Assembly (NCBI GenBank): GCA_963761775.1
Contig: CAVXIF010000003.1
Location: forward strand, 62,001-126,000
Direction of reading: 5' to 3'
From: Parerythrobacter_A sp963761775
GTDB lineage: Bacteria > Pseudomonadota > Alphaproteobacteria > Sphingomonadales > Sphingomonadaceae
Length of the DNA stretch: 64,000 nucleotides
Shown: positions 1 to 9,187 of the stretch, piece after piece
Layout: each line of letters opens with the position of its first letter
Position numbering within the stretch: position 1 is the stretch's first letter
Position numbers and translations under genes: made by a program
The notes under the pieces: generated by a model
Told to the model about the DNA's origin: nothing
Seen by the model: only the letters and a program-made list of their open reading frames with translations
The model's database searches: none

Positions 1-1
1 G

Positions 2-169
2 ATTGTCGTCGGCAACTGCGAACCCGAATTGCGCATATTGGGCGAGAGGGGTGTCGCATATCAGGCGCAGGGCAACCATGCGGCCGGCGTATTGGAAGGG
101 CTTCGCGTGTATTTGCAAGCGTTGGACGAAGGCACTCGCGAGGACGTTTTGCTGGAGCACGCAGCATGA
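2..169 (+). CDS. C-terminal end of a HAD-type sugar phosphatase (partial)
   Basis: Only the last 55 residues are inside the window, and the gene starts upstream of base 1. The visible segment reads IVVGNCEPELRILGERGVAY followed by QAQGNHAAGVLEGLRVY. This resembles the C-terminal part of HAD-IIB sugar phosphatases such as sucrose-phosphate or mannosylfructose-phosphate phosphatase, where VVGN-x-PEL and a final G-V-LEGL helix are common. The stop TGA overlaps the ATG of the next gene (ATGA at 166-169), so the two are probably translationally coupled in one glycan or sugar operon. The substrate cannot be told from this fragment, and the catalytic DxD would lie outside the window. Confidence 0.6.
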   Translation: MVVGNCEPELRILGERGVAYQAQGNHAAGVLEGLRVYLQALDEGTREDVLLEHAA

Positions 170-1315
170 GCCGCGCCCGGGGTCCAGTCGGCTACTTCGC
201 TCACCATCAGGGGCGTGGCCATGCCGAACGGGCAGCGGCCATTTGCAACGAACTGGCCACGCACCGCGATATCGCGATTTTCAGCGCACGAAGCGACATA
301 TTTCCCGAACTCGCAAACGGGATCGAGGTGATTGAAATACCTTCGCTGTTTGAAGCACCCGAAGGACAGGACGGAAAACAGATCGAAGCCGATCTGCCGG
401 ACACCATGCATTGCGCACCGCTTGGCTGGACATCGATAAGCGAGGCAATTGCCACGCTGACCAGATGGTTTGCAGAGAACCAGCCTGCGCTTTTCATTAC
501 CGACGTATCGGCCGAACTGGGGCAATTGGCCCGCATCGCTTCGGTTCCGCATATGGCGGTGCTGCAACATGGCGACCGCAACGATCCGGGCCACATGGCA
601 TCATATCGCGGTGCTGTCGGACTGCTGGCGCCGTATGCTCCGGAGCTTGAACAGCCGGACCGTCCGAAGCTGGATGCGCGAACGCACGATTTACGCGCCC
701 GGTGTCGGCATCGATTGTTCGGCCCTGACCGACATTGCGACCGCACGGGCAAAGCTCGGCATTGATCCGGAACTTGATCTGGTTGTGGTTGTCGGCGGTG
801 GCGGGGGAACCGGATTACCTTCTGCACCACTTACTCTGGGCGCGCGCGCCGAACCGGACAGCCAATGGGTGACGCTGGGAAAAATCCAGACGGAATGGCA
901 TGAAACGCCGCCGCCGAACCTGCGCCATCTTGGCTGGGTGCAAAATCCGGAACACTGGATTTCCGCTGCAAACCGGCTGGTGTCGAGTTGCGGGAACACG
1001 ACAGTGCATATGATCGCTGCGGCAGCGAAGCCATGGATCGTGGTTCCGGAATGGCGCTATTTCGCGGAACAGCTTCGCAAGGCCGAAGCACTCGATGCCG
1101 CAGGAGCAGCGGCAGTGTCGCGCCATTGGCCGGCCAGTGCGGAGGATTGGAACAAGCTCTGGCACACTGCGAAGGCGATCGAACCAGACAGACAACGTGC
1201 TCTTGTAAAGGACGACGCTGCTAATGTTGCAGCCAGGGAAATCGGTAACGTGATAGAACGTATCTGGCGCGCGCCGCCGGTGGCAACTGCAACCGCTCTG
1301 GCGACAGGGACATGA
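166..1315 (+). CDS. GT-B fold glycosyltransferase, MurG-like (one-base frameshift)
   Basis: Probable sugar-nucleotide-dependent glycosyltransferase. The N-terminal half (frame 1) has GYFAHHQGRGHAERA, the G-x-GH loop of MurG/UGT-like enzymes. The C-terminal half (frame 2) has VVVVGGGGGTGLPSA and a donor-site-like segment SSCGNTTVHMIAAAAKP followed by WIVVPEW. The reading frame changes near 660-690. The total span is 3n+1 bases, so removing one base restores one protein of about 382 residues. Start ATG 166 overlaps the upstream stop, and the stop (1313-1315) overlaps the next ATG. I read this as an intact gene with a one-base insertion error. Acceptor and donor are unknown. Confidence 0.75.
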
Positions 1316-2244
1316 GTATTTCGGTATGCACGCTGGCCTATGGCCGCGCGGAACACCTGACCAATCTCGTGCGCGGTCTCGCGCTCAGCTCGCGCGAGCC
1401 TGACGAACTGGTAATCGCGGTCATGCAGGACGAGGCCTACGATTTGCCGGAAACAGCGTTTCCGATACGGCAAGTGATGCTTGGCACCAACGGTATCCCG
1501 CTTGCAGAAGCGCGAAACCGTGCGGCTGGTGCTGCATCCGGAGATTTGCTCATCTTCCTCGATGTGGATTGCATCCCGCATCGCGAACTGGTCGCCGATT
1601 ATGCACAGTGCAGCATGGTGCATGGCGGCGTTTTTATGGGCGAGGTCAGCTATCTGCCGTCCGGCGCCACGGATGATGGCATAGATTACGAGGCCTTCGA
1701 CAGCATCGGCGTGCAACATAGCGAACGCGCTGGCCCACCCGATGGGCCAATTCGAGCGTGCAACGATTATCGGTGTTTCTGGTCGCTCAACTTTGCCCTT
1801 TCCAAGACCGCTTTTGCCAAAACGGGCGGGTTCGACGAGACCTATGTAGGCTATGGTGGCGAAGATACCGATTTCGGGCGCACCATCGCGACGCTCGATT
1901 TGCCGATCTGGTGGGTGCGCGGGGCCAAGGTCTATCACCAGTATCATCCGCATCACATGCCGCCGGTTCACCATCTGGACAGTGTGCTGGCGAACGCGCA
2001 TCGGTTTATCGAGAAGTGGGGTGAACCCACGATGCAGCACTGGCTGCGCGCTTTTACCCTAATGGGTCTGGTCGAGCGGAGCAGTGATGGCTGGGTTAAA
2101 TTGCGAGAGCCGACGGAGAGCGACCTTGCCTTGACCCGCCAGCAGGTCGATCAGCCCTACGCCAGCTCGGCAACGGTGCTGGATTGGCTCGAGGCGCGCG
2201 AACGTGGCGACGTGCCGCCCGAACCAGCTATCGCCTCGGCATAG
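1312..2244 (+). CDS. Family 2 glycosyltransferase with galactosyltransferase-like C-terminus
   Basis: A 310-residue GT-A enzyme. It opens with SISVCTLAYGRAEHL, has the metal-binding LDVDCIP (D84, D86), and further on GYGGEDTDFGR (E184, D185). The last is the GWGGED-type motif of the Glyco_transf_7C domain found in some family 2 enzymes and galactosyltransferases. No membrane segment or signal peptide is visible, so it is cytoplasmic. The start ATG overlaps the stop of the preceding glycosyltransferase (ATGA), which indicates coupling within one operon. Its 3' end overlaps the convergent GT4 gene by 88 bases. Donor and acceptor sugars are not known. Confidence 0.85.
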   Translation: MSISVCTLAYGRAEHLTNLVRGLALSSREPDELVIAVMQDEAYDLPETAFPIRQVMLGTNGIPLAEARNRAAGAASGDLLIFLDVDCIPHRELVADYAQCSMVHGGVFMGEVSYLPSGATDDGIDYEAFDSIGVQHSERAGPPDGPIRACNDYRCFWSLNFALSKTAFAKTGGFDETYVGYGGEDTDFGRTIATLDLPIWWVRGAKVYHQYHPHHMPPVHHLDSVLANAHRFIEKWGEPTMQHWLRAFTLMGLVERSSDGWVKLREPTESDLALTRQQVDQPYASSATVLDWLEARERGDVPPEPAIASA

Positions 2245-3273
2245 CAACGTTCGTATCCGTCCAGCATCCGGTCGATGGAAAAATGCTGGATGATACGCTG
2301 CCGCGCGGTCGCGCCTGAAAGCGTCGCGGCGTTTGCCATTGCGGCCGCCAGGGCTGTGATATCGCCGCCCGGCACCAGGATACCGCATGGTCCGATAACT
2401 TCGCGCATGGCACCCCGATCAAAGGCGATAACCGGAACGCCGCAGCTCATTGCCTCGGCAGCAACGAGGCCGAAGGGTTCGTCCCAAAGCGGGGTAACGA
2501 CCGCAGCGGCTGCCTGCGCAATGGACCGCCGCAAACCAGTGCCGGACTTGTGTCCCAGATAGCGTATCCGTTCGTCCAGCAACGGCGCGACCATCGTGGA
2601 AAAATAGGTTTCGTCTTCGACGGTGCCGATAATATCCAGGCGGGCACCCCCCATCTGCGCGGCCTGCACTGCTTCGCGCAGTCCCTTGTTCTCGGTAATC
2701 CTGCCGAACCATACCAGTCTATCGTGTCGCTGCTCTGCCACCGGCCAGCGCGCCGTGTCGATGCCGTTATGAACCACGCAAAAGCGCGAAAGATCACAGT
2801 CCTTCCACAAACTCAACTGGTGGCGCGATGTCACCGTAAAGCGTTGCCAACCGCACTGCGTTTGGCTGGACACCATGTCCCGCATGGCGCCGAACGGCGG
2901 CACATGGTGCGATGTCACCGTTGGAATACCGTCCGCCGTTGCCCAAGCGATCAGGGGCGCGAACAGCGAATTGTTGTGGACCACATCGAAATCGCCTGCC
3001 GTGATTTCATCCCATGCGCGACGTGAAAGCGGAATGCTGGTATGCCCCAAGGCGCTCCGTTCCGCGCCAGATTTTCCAAGGCAATACCTGTTCATAAGGT
3101 TGCACGCAGATGGGATGGGCCTGCGGCAGGTCGGACCCTGCTGCTGCAAACAGCGTCACCTCATGGCCACGCTGGGCTAGCGATGCGACCAACTGGTGGC
3201 AGTGCGATTCCATTCCACCCATGAACGGTTCCGCAATAGGATGGCGGATGTGACCCACCACGGCAATTTTCAT
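2157..3273 (-). CDS. Family 4 glycosyltransferase (one-base frameshift)
   Basis: GT-B fold retaining glycosyltransferase. The N-terminus MKIAVVGHIRHPIAEPFMGG continues into MESHCHQLV, the usual GGMExH acceptor-domain loop. The C-terminal domain has EPFGLVAAEAMSCGVPVIAF, the EX7E signature of family GT4. The frame changes at about 3045, where the minus strand reads CTTGGGGCAT: with one G fewer the text runs TERLG-HTSIPLSRRAWDE. The span is 3n+1 bases, giving about 371 residues once repaired. The extra base lies in a G run, which suits a sequencing error. It converges on the GT2 gene and diverges from the Crp-type regulator at 3429. Confidence 0.8.
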
Positions 3274-3428
3274 GTAAACCAGCTCCGACGCGCTACCGCT
3301 TTACGAGCGATATATCTGTTACAATCGATCGTTCGTATGGAGGGTTCCCTTGAAAACAAAGACTAAGCTGGGCATGCCAAGTGTGCTTCCCGAAGCAATT
3401 TTTATGGCCGTACCCATGGAGAGATCGT

Positions 3429-4211
3429 GTGAGCCATCATGAACATCCGTTGACAGGTCGGTTCCTGCAAGGCCGTTTGCGCCATGCAATCACTCCCGGC
3501 GAACGCGATCTTCTCGAAAGCCTGGTAACGAAAACGGAGGTTTTGCAAGGCGACGAGCTATTGTTGAAACGCGGAGATTTCTGCGATTTCTCGACGATAC
3601 TTATCTCGGGCCACATGCTTCGCACGATCCACGAAGGCGGACAGCGCAGTATTGTGGGTTTTCAGGTCGCCGGGGATTTCGTCGATCTGCACGCATTCGC
3701 GCTTAAGCGGCTGGATCATGACCTCATGGCGATAGGAGAGGCGAAAGTAGGCTATGTGCCACACGAACGTTTGCGCACGGTGATGGAGGAGGAACCGCAT
3801 CTGGCACGTATCTTCTGGTTCTCGACACTGCTCGATGCAGCGATCCATCGCGAATGGATTACGAAGAGCCAGAACTTGCGCGCAATGGCCCGGCTGGCAC
3901 ACCTTTTTGCAGAATTGTGGTATCGTCTGCGAATGGTGGACCTTGGCAAAAGCAGCGGGTTCCAAACGCCTTTGCAGCAGAGTCACCTTGCCCAGATATG
4001 CGGCATCTCCACCGTGCATGTAAGCCGGTCGTTACGCGATCTGCGCGAAGCGGGTATCGTGGAGTTCAGGCGTGGAAGAATAATCATTCTTGATGGCGAT
4101 AAACTGAAAAAGATCGGAAGGTTCGACCCGTCCTACCTCTACGGTGAGGGCGGTTTGGCTGTCGGCAACGCGTTGGACAAAGGGGCCGGGGAGAAGGCAC
4201 CGAGGCAATGA
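3429..4211 (+). CDS. Crp/Fnr-family transcriptional regulator (paralogue 1)
   Basis: A DNA-binding regulator of about 260 residues with an N-terminal cyclic-nucleotide-binding-like beta barrel and a C-terminal winged helix (AQICGISTVHVSRSLRDLRE). No cluster of N-terminal cysteines for an Fnr-type iron-sulfur centre is visible. The GTG start is chosen because GGAGAG (3418-3423) sits five bases upstream and because the protein then begins at the same point as its paralogue at 51567. The two share long blocks such as GDFVDLHAFALKRLDHDLM and FWFSTLLDAAIHREWI. The stop overlaps the ATG of the sulfotransferase gene (ATGA), which suggests that the regulator and sulfotransferase are co-transcribed. 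The effector is unknown. Confidence 0.88.
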   Translation: MSHHEHPLTGRFLQGRLRHAITPGERDLLESLVTKTEVLQGDELLLKRGDFCDFSTILISGHMLRTIHEGGQRSIVGFQVAGDFVDLHAFALKRLDHDLMAIGEAKVGYVPHERLRTVMEEEPHLARIFWFSTLLDAAIHREWITKSQNLRAMARLAHLFAELWYRLRMVDLGKSSGFQTPLQQSHLAQICGISTVHVSRSLRDLREAGIVEFRRGRIIILDGDKLKKIGRFDPSYLYGEGGLAVGNALDKGAGEKAPRQ

Positions 4212-5029
4212 CCTGTCAGAATAGCAGCGTTTCCAGTAATTTTTACGGTCAGTATATCTTCGTCGCAGGGCTTCACAGAACAGGGACCAGCCTGCTCGCG
4301 CGGATGATCGGCAGCCATCCGGACATTGCGCAGATTGAAGGCGCACCCGTGCCGGAAAACGAGGGGTGTTATTTGCAGGGTGCGATACCTTATACGGCAC
4401 GACATGGAATACCTGGCCACTTCGCCACCGATCCGGCGCAACATCTGATCGAGGAATGCCGTTTCGATACGCTGGCTACCCGCGAACGCCTTAACGCCGA
4501 CTGGGCAGCGTGGTTCGACCCTGAGAAAAACTGGCGATTGGAAAAGTCGCCAGTAAACCTTACGCGGATGCGGCTGTATCAGCAGCTGTTTCCGCTGGCT
4601 CATTTCGTCGTAATTTTACGCCATCCAGAAGCCATGGCCGCTGCCTTGGCAAAATGGTCGGACCGGCCGACGCGTGAATTGATCGACTATGCGCTCGATG
4701 CTTACGAACTGGCACTGGGCGACGTTCAATTTCTGCATCGTGTTTACATGCTACGCTATGAGGATTTGGTTAGACAATCCGGCGAGCTATTGAGCAGCCT
4801 GTTCGCTTGGCTGGGCATCCCCGCTGTAAGGGCCGATACCGAAGTCCGCGACGGCAATGCAGATTATCAGGGTGCATTGGCACTGTCCGGCGGGCAGGCG
4901 GAACGTGCAAAGGCATTCGGCTATGGTCAGGGCCTAACGACAGAACCAATGGCCTCCAAGATTAGCCACCCGTTGCGTGCAAATCGCGAAGCTGCACACA
5001 GCCTTCTAATTTCTGCAATGACGCCGTAA
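4208..5029 (+). CDS. Sulfotransferase family protein
   Basis: A 273-residue PAPS-dependent sulfotransferase. The 5'-phosphosulfate loop is visible as GLHRTGTSLLARMIGSHP (about residues 21-38), and a 3'-phosphate-binding-type segment FVVILRHPEAMA lies near residue 140. No signal peptide or membrane anchor is seen, so it should act in the cytoplasm on a carbohydrate, lipid or small-molecule hydroxyl. It overlaps the upstream regulator by four bases. With three glycosyltransferases and a sugar phosphatase nearby, a sulfated glycan or glycolipid is a reasonable guess, but no acceptor can be read from the sequence. Confidence 0.85.
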   Translation: MTCQNSSVSSNFYGQYIFVAGLHRTGTSLLARMIGSHPDIAQIEGAPVPENEGCYLQGAIPYTARHGIPGHFATDPAQHLIEECRFDTLATRERLNADWAAWFDPEKNWRLEKSPVNLTRMRLYQQLFPLAHFVVILRHPEAMAAALAKWSDRPTRELIDYALDAYELALGDVQFLHRVYMLRYEDLVRQSGELLSSLFAWLGIPAVRADTEVRDGNADYQGALALSGGQAERAKAFGYGQGLTTEPMASKISHPLRANREAAHSLLISAMTP

Positions 5030-5263
5030 TATACTTAGCCATTTGCAAAAGCCGGTCCCTCCCCTCCGGCAAGAGCACCGATTTCAGCGCCGTAAAAGCC
5101 GGTGGGCGCGCGACATAGCTGGTGTCGGTGTGAAATCGCGCGCCCGATATCGGACACGATATTGAGCTGCGGCGCACCAATAACCGGCGGTTCCCCGATA
5201 GAATACATCGGCAGACCAAGCGAGGCGATGAAAGGGAGGACACGCCCATTTCTGCTGCCCGCA
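5030..5263 (-). pseudogene. Remnant of a TauD/TfdA-type 2-oxoglutarate dioxygenase
   Basis: Two minus-strand frames carry neighbouring pieces of a TauD-like protein. The upstream piece reads PFIASLGLPMYSIGEPP then VIGAPQLNIVSDIG. The downstream piece reads ARFHTDTSYVARPPAFTALK then SVLLPEG and LLQMAKY. The HTD is the H-x-D iron-binding motif, and the SY-x-x-RPPA stretch is typical of the family. There is no start codon, no second half with the distal His, and a frame change near 5150. Weak similarity may run on into the 3' end of the sulfotransferase gene (to about 4970). From 5264 to 5487 I see no gene. This is a truncated, decayed gene, unlike the single-base frameshifts elsewhere. Confidence 0.5.
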
Positions 5264-5487
5264 ATGTCGTTATGCGAACACGACGTGCCTGATAATCAGA
5301 CTATGCGCATGTCGCTGAAGGCGCCCCCGCTCGAATGCGGGCGGAGGTATGGCAATAGCCGATGGCGAATGGCAGCTAGCAACTTGTTTCAGGCGCCCGA
5401 AAACATACTTGGATACTGCAAGGACGGTGTTGGAGAAGGCTGCATTTCAAATATGGTCCCGCGACAAGTGCTGCGTGGCTTAGCACA

Positions 5488-6738
5488 CTACTCCTGTCCA
5501 TTTGCCTCCCGCACGCCCGCATCCATCCGGCGGAATACCACGAGTGCCAGCAGCAGCAGCGCCATCGGCAGCAGTGCTGCGTAGAAGGCGCTTTGGCCGC
5601 CCATTGCGGCGAATACCTGGCCGGTGATGAAGGATCCGGTTGTGCCGCCCAGCGCGGAGAACACCACGATCAGGCCGGTCATCGGCGCATGGGTCGGGGT
5701 GGGCAGGGCGGACAGGATGCGCGAGTTGATGATCGGGTAAATCGGCGCGAGAAACAGACCGATGGTGGGCAGCAGGAACGCGGCGAGCGGGGCAGTGCCC
5801 CATGTCATGTCGGGCCGCGGTTCCAGCCCGGTCGTCAGTGGCAGTGTCAGCACGATAAGCAGCGTCATCGCCGCGATGCAGGTCGCCAGCAGGGTGAACC
5901 ATCCCACGAACCGCAGCACCAGCCCCGCGCCCAGCCGCCCGACCGCTGTGCTCAGGGCAAACAGGCTGGTCGCCAGCACGCTCATCGCCTGCGGCATGCC
6001 CAGCACCTCGTTGTTGAAAGTGGGCAGCCAGGTGCCGATGGCCTGTTCGATCAGGACGTAGAGAAACGCCGAGGCGAGGAAGACCAGCACCAGCGGTCGC
6101 GCGCACAGGGTGAACATCGCCAGCATGTCGCGCCGCGTGTCGAAAGCTGCGGGGCGGGCCGCACTTTCGTCGATCGGCGTTGCGATAACCAGCGCACAGA
6201 TGGCGAACGACACGATGGCGAGCGGCCAATAGACCTGCAACCATCCCAACCCGGCGGGGTCGGCACTATCGATGAAGGCACTGAATACGAGGTAGCCCGA
6301 CAACACGCCGACCATGAACAGCCCTTCGAGAACGTTCATCAGGCTGGCGTGGTCCCTCGCATCGCGGCTGACCAGGCCGAGCAGCGCGAAGCAGGACACC
6401 TTGACCAGCGCAAAGCTCATTCCGGTAATCGCGAACAGCAGCTTGGCGGTGGCGAAGGCGGGCACCAGCGGCATCGCGATGCAGGCGATGCCGACCAGCG
6501 CGCACGCCAGCGCAAGCGCGTTTTTCAGGCCGAAACGCGGCAGCAGCGAGGCGACCAGAAACGACGTGATCGCAATCGGCAGATCCTTGAACGCCTCCAG
6601 CACCGACGCGCTGGTCTTGGTTTGGCCGAGCGAGGCGATGGATTGCAGGATGACGGTGCCCACGCTGTTCAGCAGCACCGCGAACAGCATGTAGGACAGG
6701 CAGATGGCGAGCAGGATGCGGAAGCGGGGCGTGGTCAT
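5488..6738 (-). CDS. MFS sugar transporter, FucP-like
   Basis: A 416-residue inner-membrane protein with about twelve hydrophobic segments, the usual size for the major facilitator superfamily. The N-terminal segment RFRILLAICLSYMLFAVLLN and the loop after helix 2 fit the glucose/galactose/fucose:proton symporter group. It is the last gene of a minus-strand group: LacI regulator, GH65-phosphoglucomutase fusion, TonB receptor, then this carrier. The likely job is to bring across the inner membrane the sugar that the TonB receptor takes through the outer membrane. A 12-bp inverted repeat separates it from the receptor gene. The substrate (maltose or another alpha-glucobiose) is inferred from context only. 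Confidence 0.82.
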   Translation of the reverse strand: MTTPRFRILLAICLSYMLFAVLLNSVGTVILQSIASLGQTKTSASVLEAFKDLPIAITSFLVASLLPRFGLKNALALACALVGIACIAMPLVPAFATAKLLFAITGMSFALVKVSCFALLGLVSRDARDHASLMNVLEGLFMVGVLSGYLVFSAFIDSADPAGLGWLQVYWPLAIVSFAICALVIATPIDESAARPAAFDTRRDMLAMFTLCARPLVLVFLASAFLYVLIEQAIGTWLPTFNNEVLGMPQAMSVLATSLFALSTAVGRLGAGLVLRFVGWFTLLATCIAAMTLLIVLTLPLTTGLEPRPDMTWGTAPLAAFLLPTIGLFLAPIYPIINSRILSALPTPTHAPMTGLIVVFSALGGTTGSFITGQVFAAMGGQSAFYAALLPMALLLLALVVFRRMDAGVREANGQE

Positions 6739-6759
6739 GGGCGTCCTGACTGAAAGGAC

Positions 6760-6792
6760 GACCGCCAGCGCATGTCCTGCGCGCTGGCGGTC
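6760..6792 (-). other. Intercistronic hairpin between TonB receptor and MFS genes
   Basis: A 12-bp perfect inverted repeat (GACCGCCAGCGC at 6760-6771 and its complement at 6781-6792) around a nine-base loop. It sits in the 77-base gap between the receptor stop and the carrier start. No T-run follows on either strand. It is therefore more likely an RNA-stability or partial-attenuation element that sets the receptor:carrier ratio than a full terminator. Confidence 0.6.
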
Positions 6793-6815
6793 GCCATTGT
6801 GCTACGTGGTCCGTA

Positions 6816-9185
6816 TCAGAATTTATAGCGCGTGCTGAAGGTGAACGACCGGCCCAGGATCGGTCTGGCGATGATCGGCCCCACGCCCTGTCCGCCGATG
6901 ACACGCGGGTTGCCTTCGGTCAGTCCGGCGGAATCGAACAGGTTGTCGGCGCTTGCCCGCACTTCGAACCGCTCGTCCAGCTCCAGCAGGATGCCGGCAT
7001 CCACCTTGGTATAGGAAGGCAGGATCTGCTGGTTGGCGATGTCGGAGAAACGGTCGTCGACGAAGTCCGCCGAGCCGTAGAAGGTCAGCGCCGCCGTGCC
7101 CAGCTGCGCGGTGTAGGACGCATTGCCGCGCAGCCGCCATTCGGGCTGGCGTTGCAGTGCATTGCCGCTGGCGTCGATCAGCCCGCCACCGATGAAGAAA
7201 TCGTCGAACTCGCCATCGAGATACGTGACGGTTGCGCCAAGGTTCAGCCCGTCTGCCGGCTGCACCCGGCCTTCCAGTTCGAACCCCAGCGTGTTCGCCC
7301 CGCCATTCTGCGTGATCGGCGCACCATTCACGATCTGGCTGCTTTGGAGACCGCGAAACTCGTTGTAGAAAACCGTGGAATACAGCTGCGCGAAATCCTG
7401 CGTGACTTTCAGGCCGACTTCGTACGTGTCGATTTCTGCGGTAACGGTCTGTCCGTCGCGCAGATTATCGAATTGCGGGAAGCTGTTGCCCCGGCTGTAG
7501 CGGGCGAACATGCCGACGTCGGGCGTAATTGCGTAATTGCCGCCGATGGTCCAGGAGAACGCATCGTCGTCGAAATCGATGGTACTGAATGTGCCGTTGA
7601 GAACCGCGTCGCCATTGTTGAACAAGGTGTCGGGATTGTTGTCCAGATCGACGCCGAAGTCGTTGTTTTCTAGCACCGCATCCACCGTCTGGCGTTCCCA
7701 CCGGATCCCGGCATCCAGTGTCAGCTGGTCGTTCACCTCGTAGGTGTCGGACAGGTAGAGCGCGATGCTCTCGCCTTCGTAATCCGCATTGACATTGAAA
7801 AACGAGCCGCGCGTGAAACCGTCGCGTGTGACCGGGCGACCATCGGCCAGCGTCAGGTCGATGACGCGCGGATTGGAGACCGCCTCCAGAAGCAGGAAGT
7901 TGCCCAGGCTCCACCGGTCGTTCGAACCGTAGCTGGCGTAATAGACACCCGCCGTAAGGCTGTTCGCGCCGCTGGTGAAGGTCAGGCCGTTATCGGTCGT
8001 GAAGGCGTCGATATCCTTGTCCACACGCCATGCGCCCACTTCGATCACCTGCGTCGCAGCCGTCACCGCCCCGCCGCTCTGGAAGCCGGCGTTGCCGATG
8101 GTCGACCCGAAGCCCGCCGCCAGCGCACCCAGCGTCTGCGGCGCGGCGTTGGGCACCAGTCCGCGCGTGTCGGCGCTACCGTCGAGATAGCTGGTGCGGC
8201 TGAACACGGAGACGCTGTCGCCAATGTCGTAGTTCAGGTTGACGCCGACATTGACGAGGTTCGCGCCGCGTCCTTCGGACTGGTCGATCGGCACGCCGTC
8301 ATTGGGCGTGGTCAGGCGGGTTTCGCGGCTGTTGAAGGTGCCGGTGCCCCGATCGAAACCCGGAAATTCGCTGAACCCGCCATCCGCATCCTGCACCACT
8401 GGAATCGGCAGCAGCCATGCGCCACTGTCGTTGAGGTAGCGGCCATAGACAAGCACGTCGCCCGCGCCGAAGTTATGGCTGACGTTGGCGCTGATCTGGC
8501 CGCCTTCTTCGGCGGTGAACTGCGCATCGCGAATGCCGTCGCCCGCGCGGTAGAACCCGCCCACGGCAAAACCGGTATCGGGTCCAAGCGGCCCGCTGAC
8601 CGCCGCATCGACGCGCTTGTCACCATAATCGGTGATGCTGGCACCGACCACACCTTCCAGCTCCGGTCCGCCTTTCCTGGTGACGAGGTTGACCGTCAGC
8701 CCGACCTGTCCGTTGGACAGCACCTGCGCCGGACCGCCGCGCACCGCCTCGACGCGGGCGATAGTTTCGTCGAGGCGGAACAGCTGCGAGTTTTCCAGGA
8801 AAGACAGCGTGGGCGGCGGGAAGGCCGGCGCGCCTTCGTAGGCGAAGGTGACGAACTGCGCGTCGCCATTGCCGGGAAAGCCGCGCACGAAGATGTTTGC
8901 GCCGCTTTGTCCGCCCGACGTCTCCACGCTGACGCCGGGGACCAGCGACAGCACGTCGGCGGTGCTGTTGGGGGCAAGCTGGTCGATGGCGTCGTCGTCG
9001 ATATTGGTGACGGCGAATGCGGCATCCTGCTGGCTGACACCGGCACCGCCGGCGGTGCCGGTGATGATGATGACATCCTTGCCGTCATTGTCTTCCGACA
9101 CGGGGGCGGTTTGCGCCGATGCGAGTGCGGGTGTCATTAAAGCCAGTGTGCTCAGCGTCGCGGTAAGGTGGCCTCTGTACGTCAT
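6816..9185 (-). CDS. TonB-dependent outer-membrane receptor (sugar-locus)
   Basis: A beta-barrel outer-membrane receptor of about 789 residues. It has a signal peptide (LTATLSTLALMTPALASAQ), a plug domain with NSTADVLSLVPGVSVETSGG and GANIFVRGF, and a C-terminal strand ending RYKF, with the terminal Phe typical of outer-membrane proteins. The preceding gene's stop overlaps an ATG at 9189-9191. The second ATG (9183-9185) is preferred because GGGAG lies about eight bases before it but almost touches the first. The receptor lies between a GH65 phosphorylase fusion and an MFS carrier, so it probably takes up an alpha-glucoside or maltodextrin. Confidence 0.9.
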   Translation of the reverse strand: MTYRGHLTATLSTLALMTPALASAQTAPVSEDNDGKDVIIITGTAGGAGVSQQDAAFAVTNIDDDAIDQLAPNSTADVLSLVPGVSVETSGGQSGANIFVRGFPGNGDAQFVTFAYEGAPAFPPPTLSFLENSQLFRLDETIARVEAVRGGPAQVLSNGQVGLTVNLVTRKGGPELEGVVGASITDYGDKRVDAAVSGPLGPDTGFAVGGFYRAGDGIRDAQFTAEEGGQISANVSHNFGAGDVLVYGRYLNDSGAWLLPIPVVQDADGGFSEFPGFDRGTGTFNSRETRLTTPNDGVPIDQSEGRGANLVNVGVNLNYDIGDSVSVFSRTSYLDGSADTRGLVPNAAPQTLGALAAGFGSTIGNAGFQSGGAVTAATQVIEVGAWRVDKDIDAFTTDNGLTFTSGANSLTAGVYYASYGSNDRWSLGNFLLLEAVSNPRVIDLTLADGRPVTRDGFTRGSFFNVNADYEGESIALYLSDTYEVNDQLTLDAGIRWERQTVDAVLENNDFGVDLDNNPDTLFNNGDAVLNGTFSTIDFDDDAFSWTIGGNYAITPDVGMFARYSRGNSFPQFDNLRDGQTVTAEIDTYEVGLKVTQDFAQLYSTVFYNEFRGLQSSQIVNGAPITQNGGANTLGFELEGRVQPADGLNLGATVTYLDGEFDDFFIGGGLIDASGNALQRQPEWRLRGNASYTAQLGTAALTFYGSADFVDDRFSDIANQQILPSYTKVDAGILLELDERFEVRASADNLFDSAGLTEGNPRVIGGQGVGPIIARPILGRSFTFSTRYKF

Positions 9186-9187
9186 GT

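Noticed and set aside
5593..6753. A 386-codon open frame on the plus strand across the MFS gene
   Set aside because: It is antisense to a well-supported membrane protein and its product is Gln/Arg/His-rich low-complexity text, typical of a shadow frame in GC-rich DNA.
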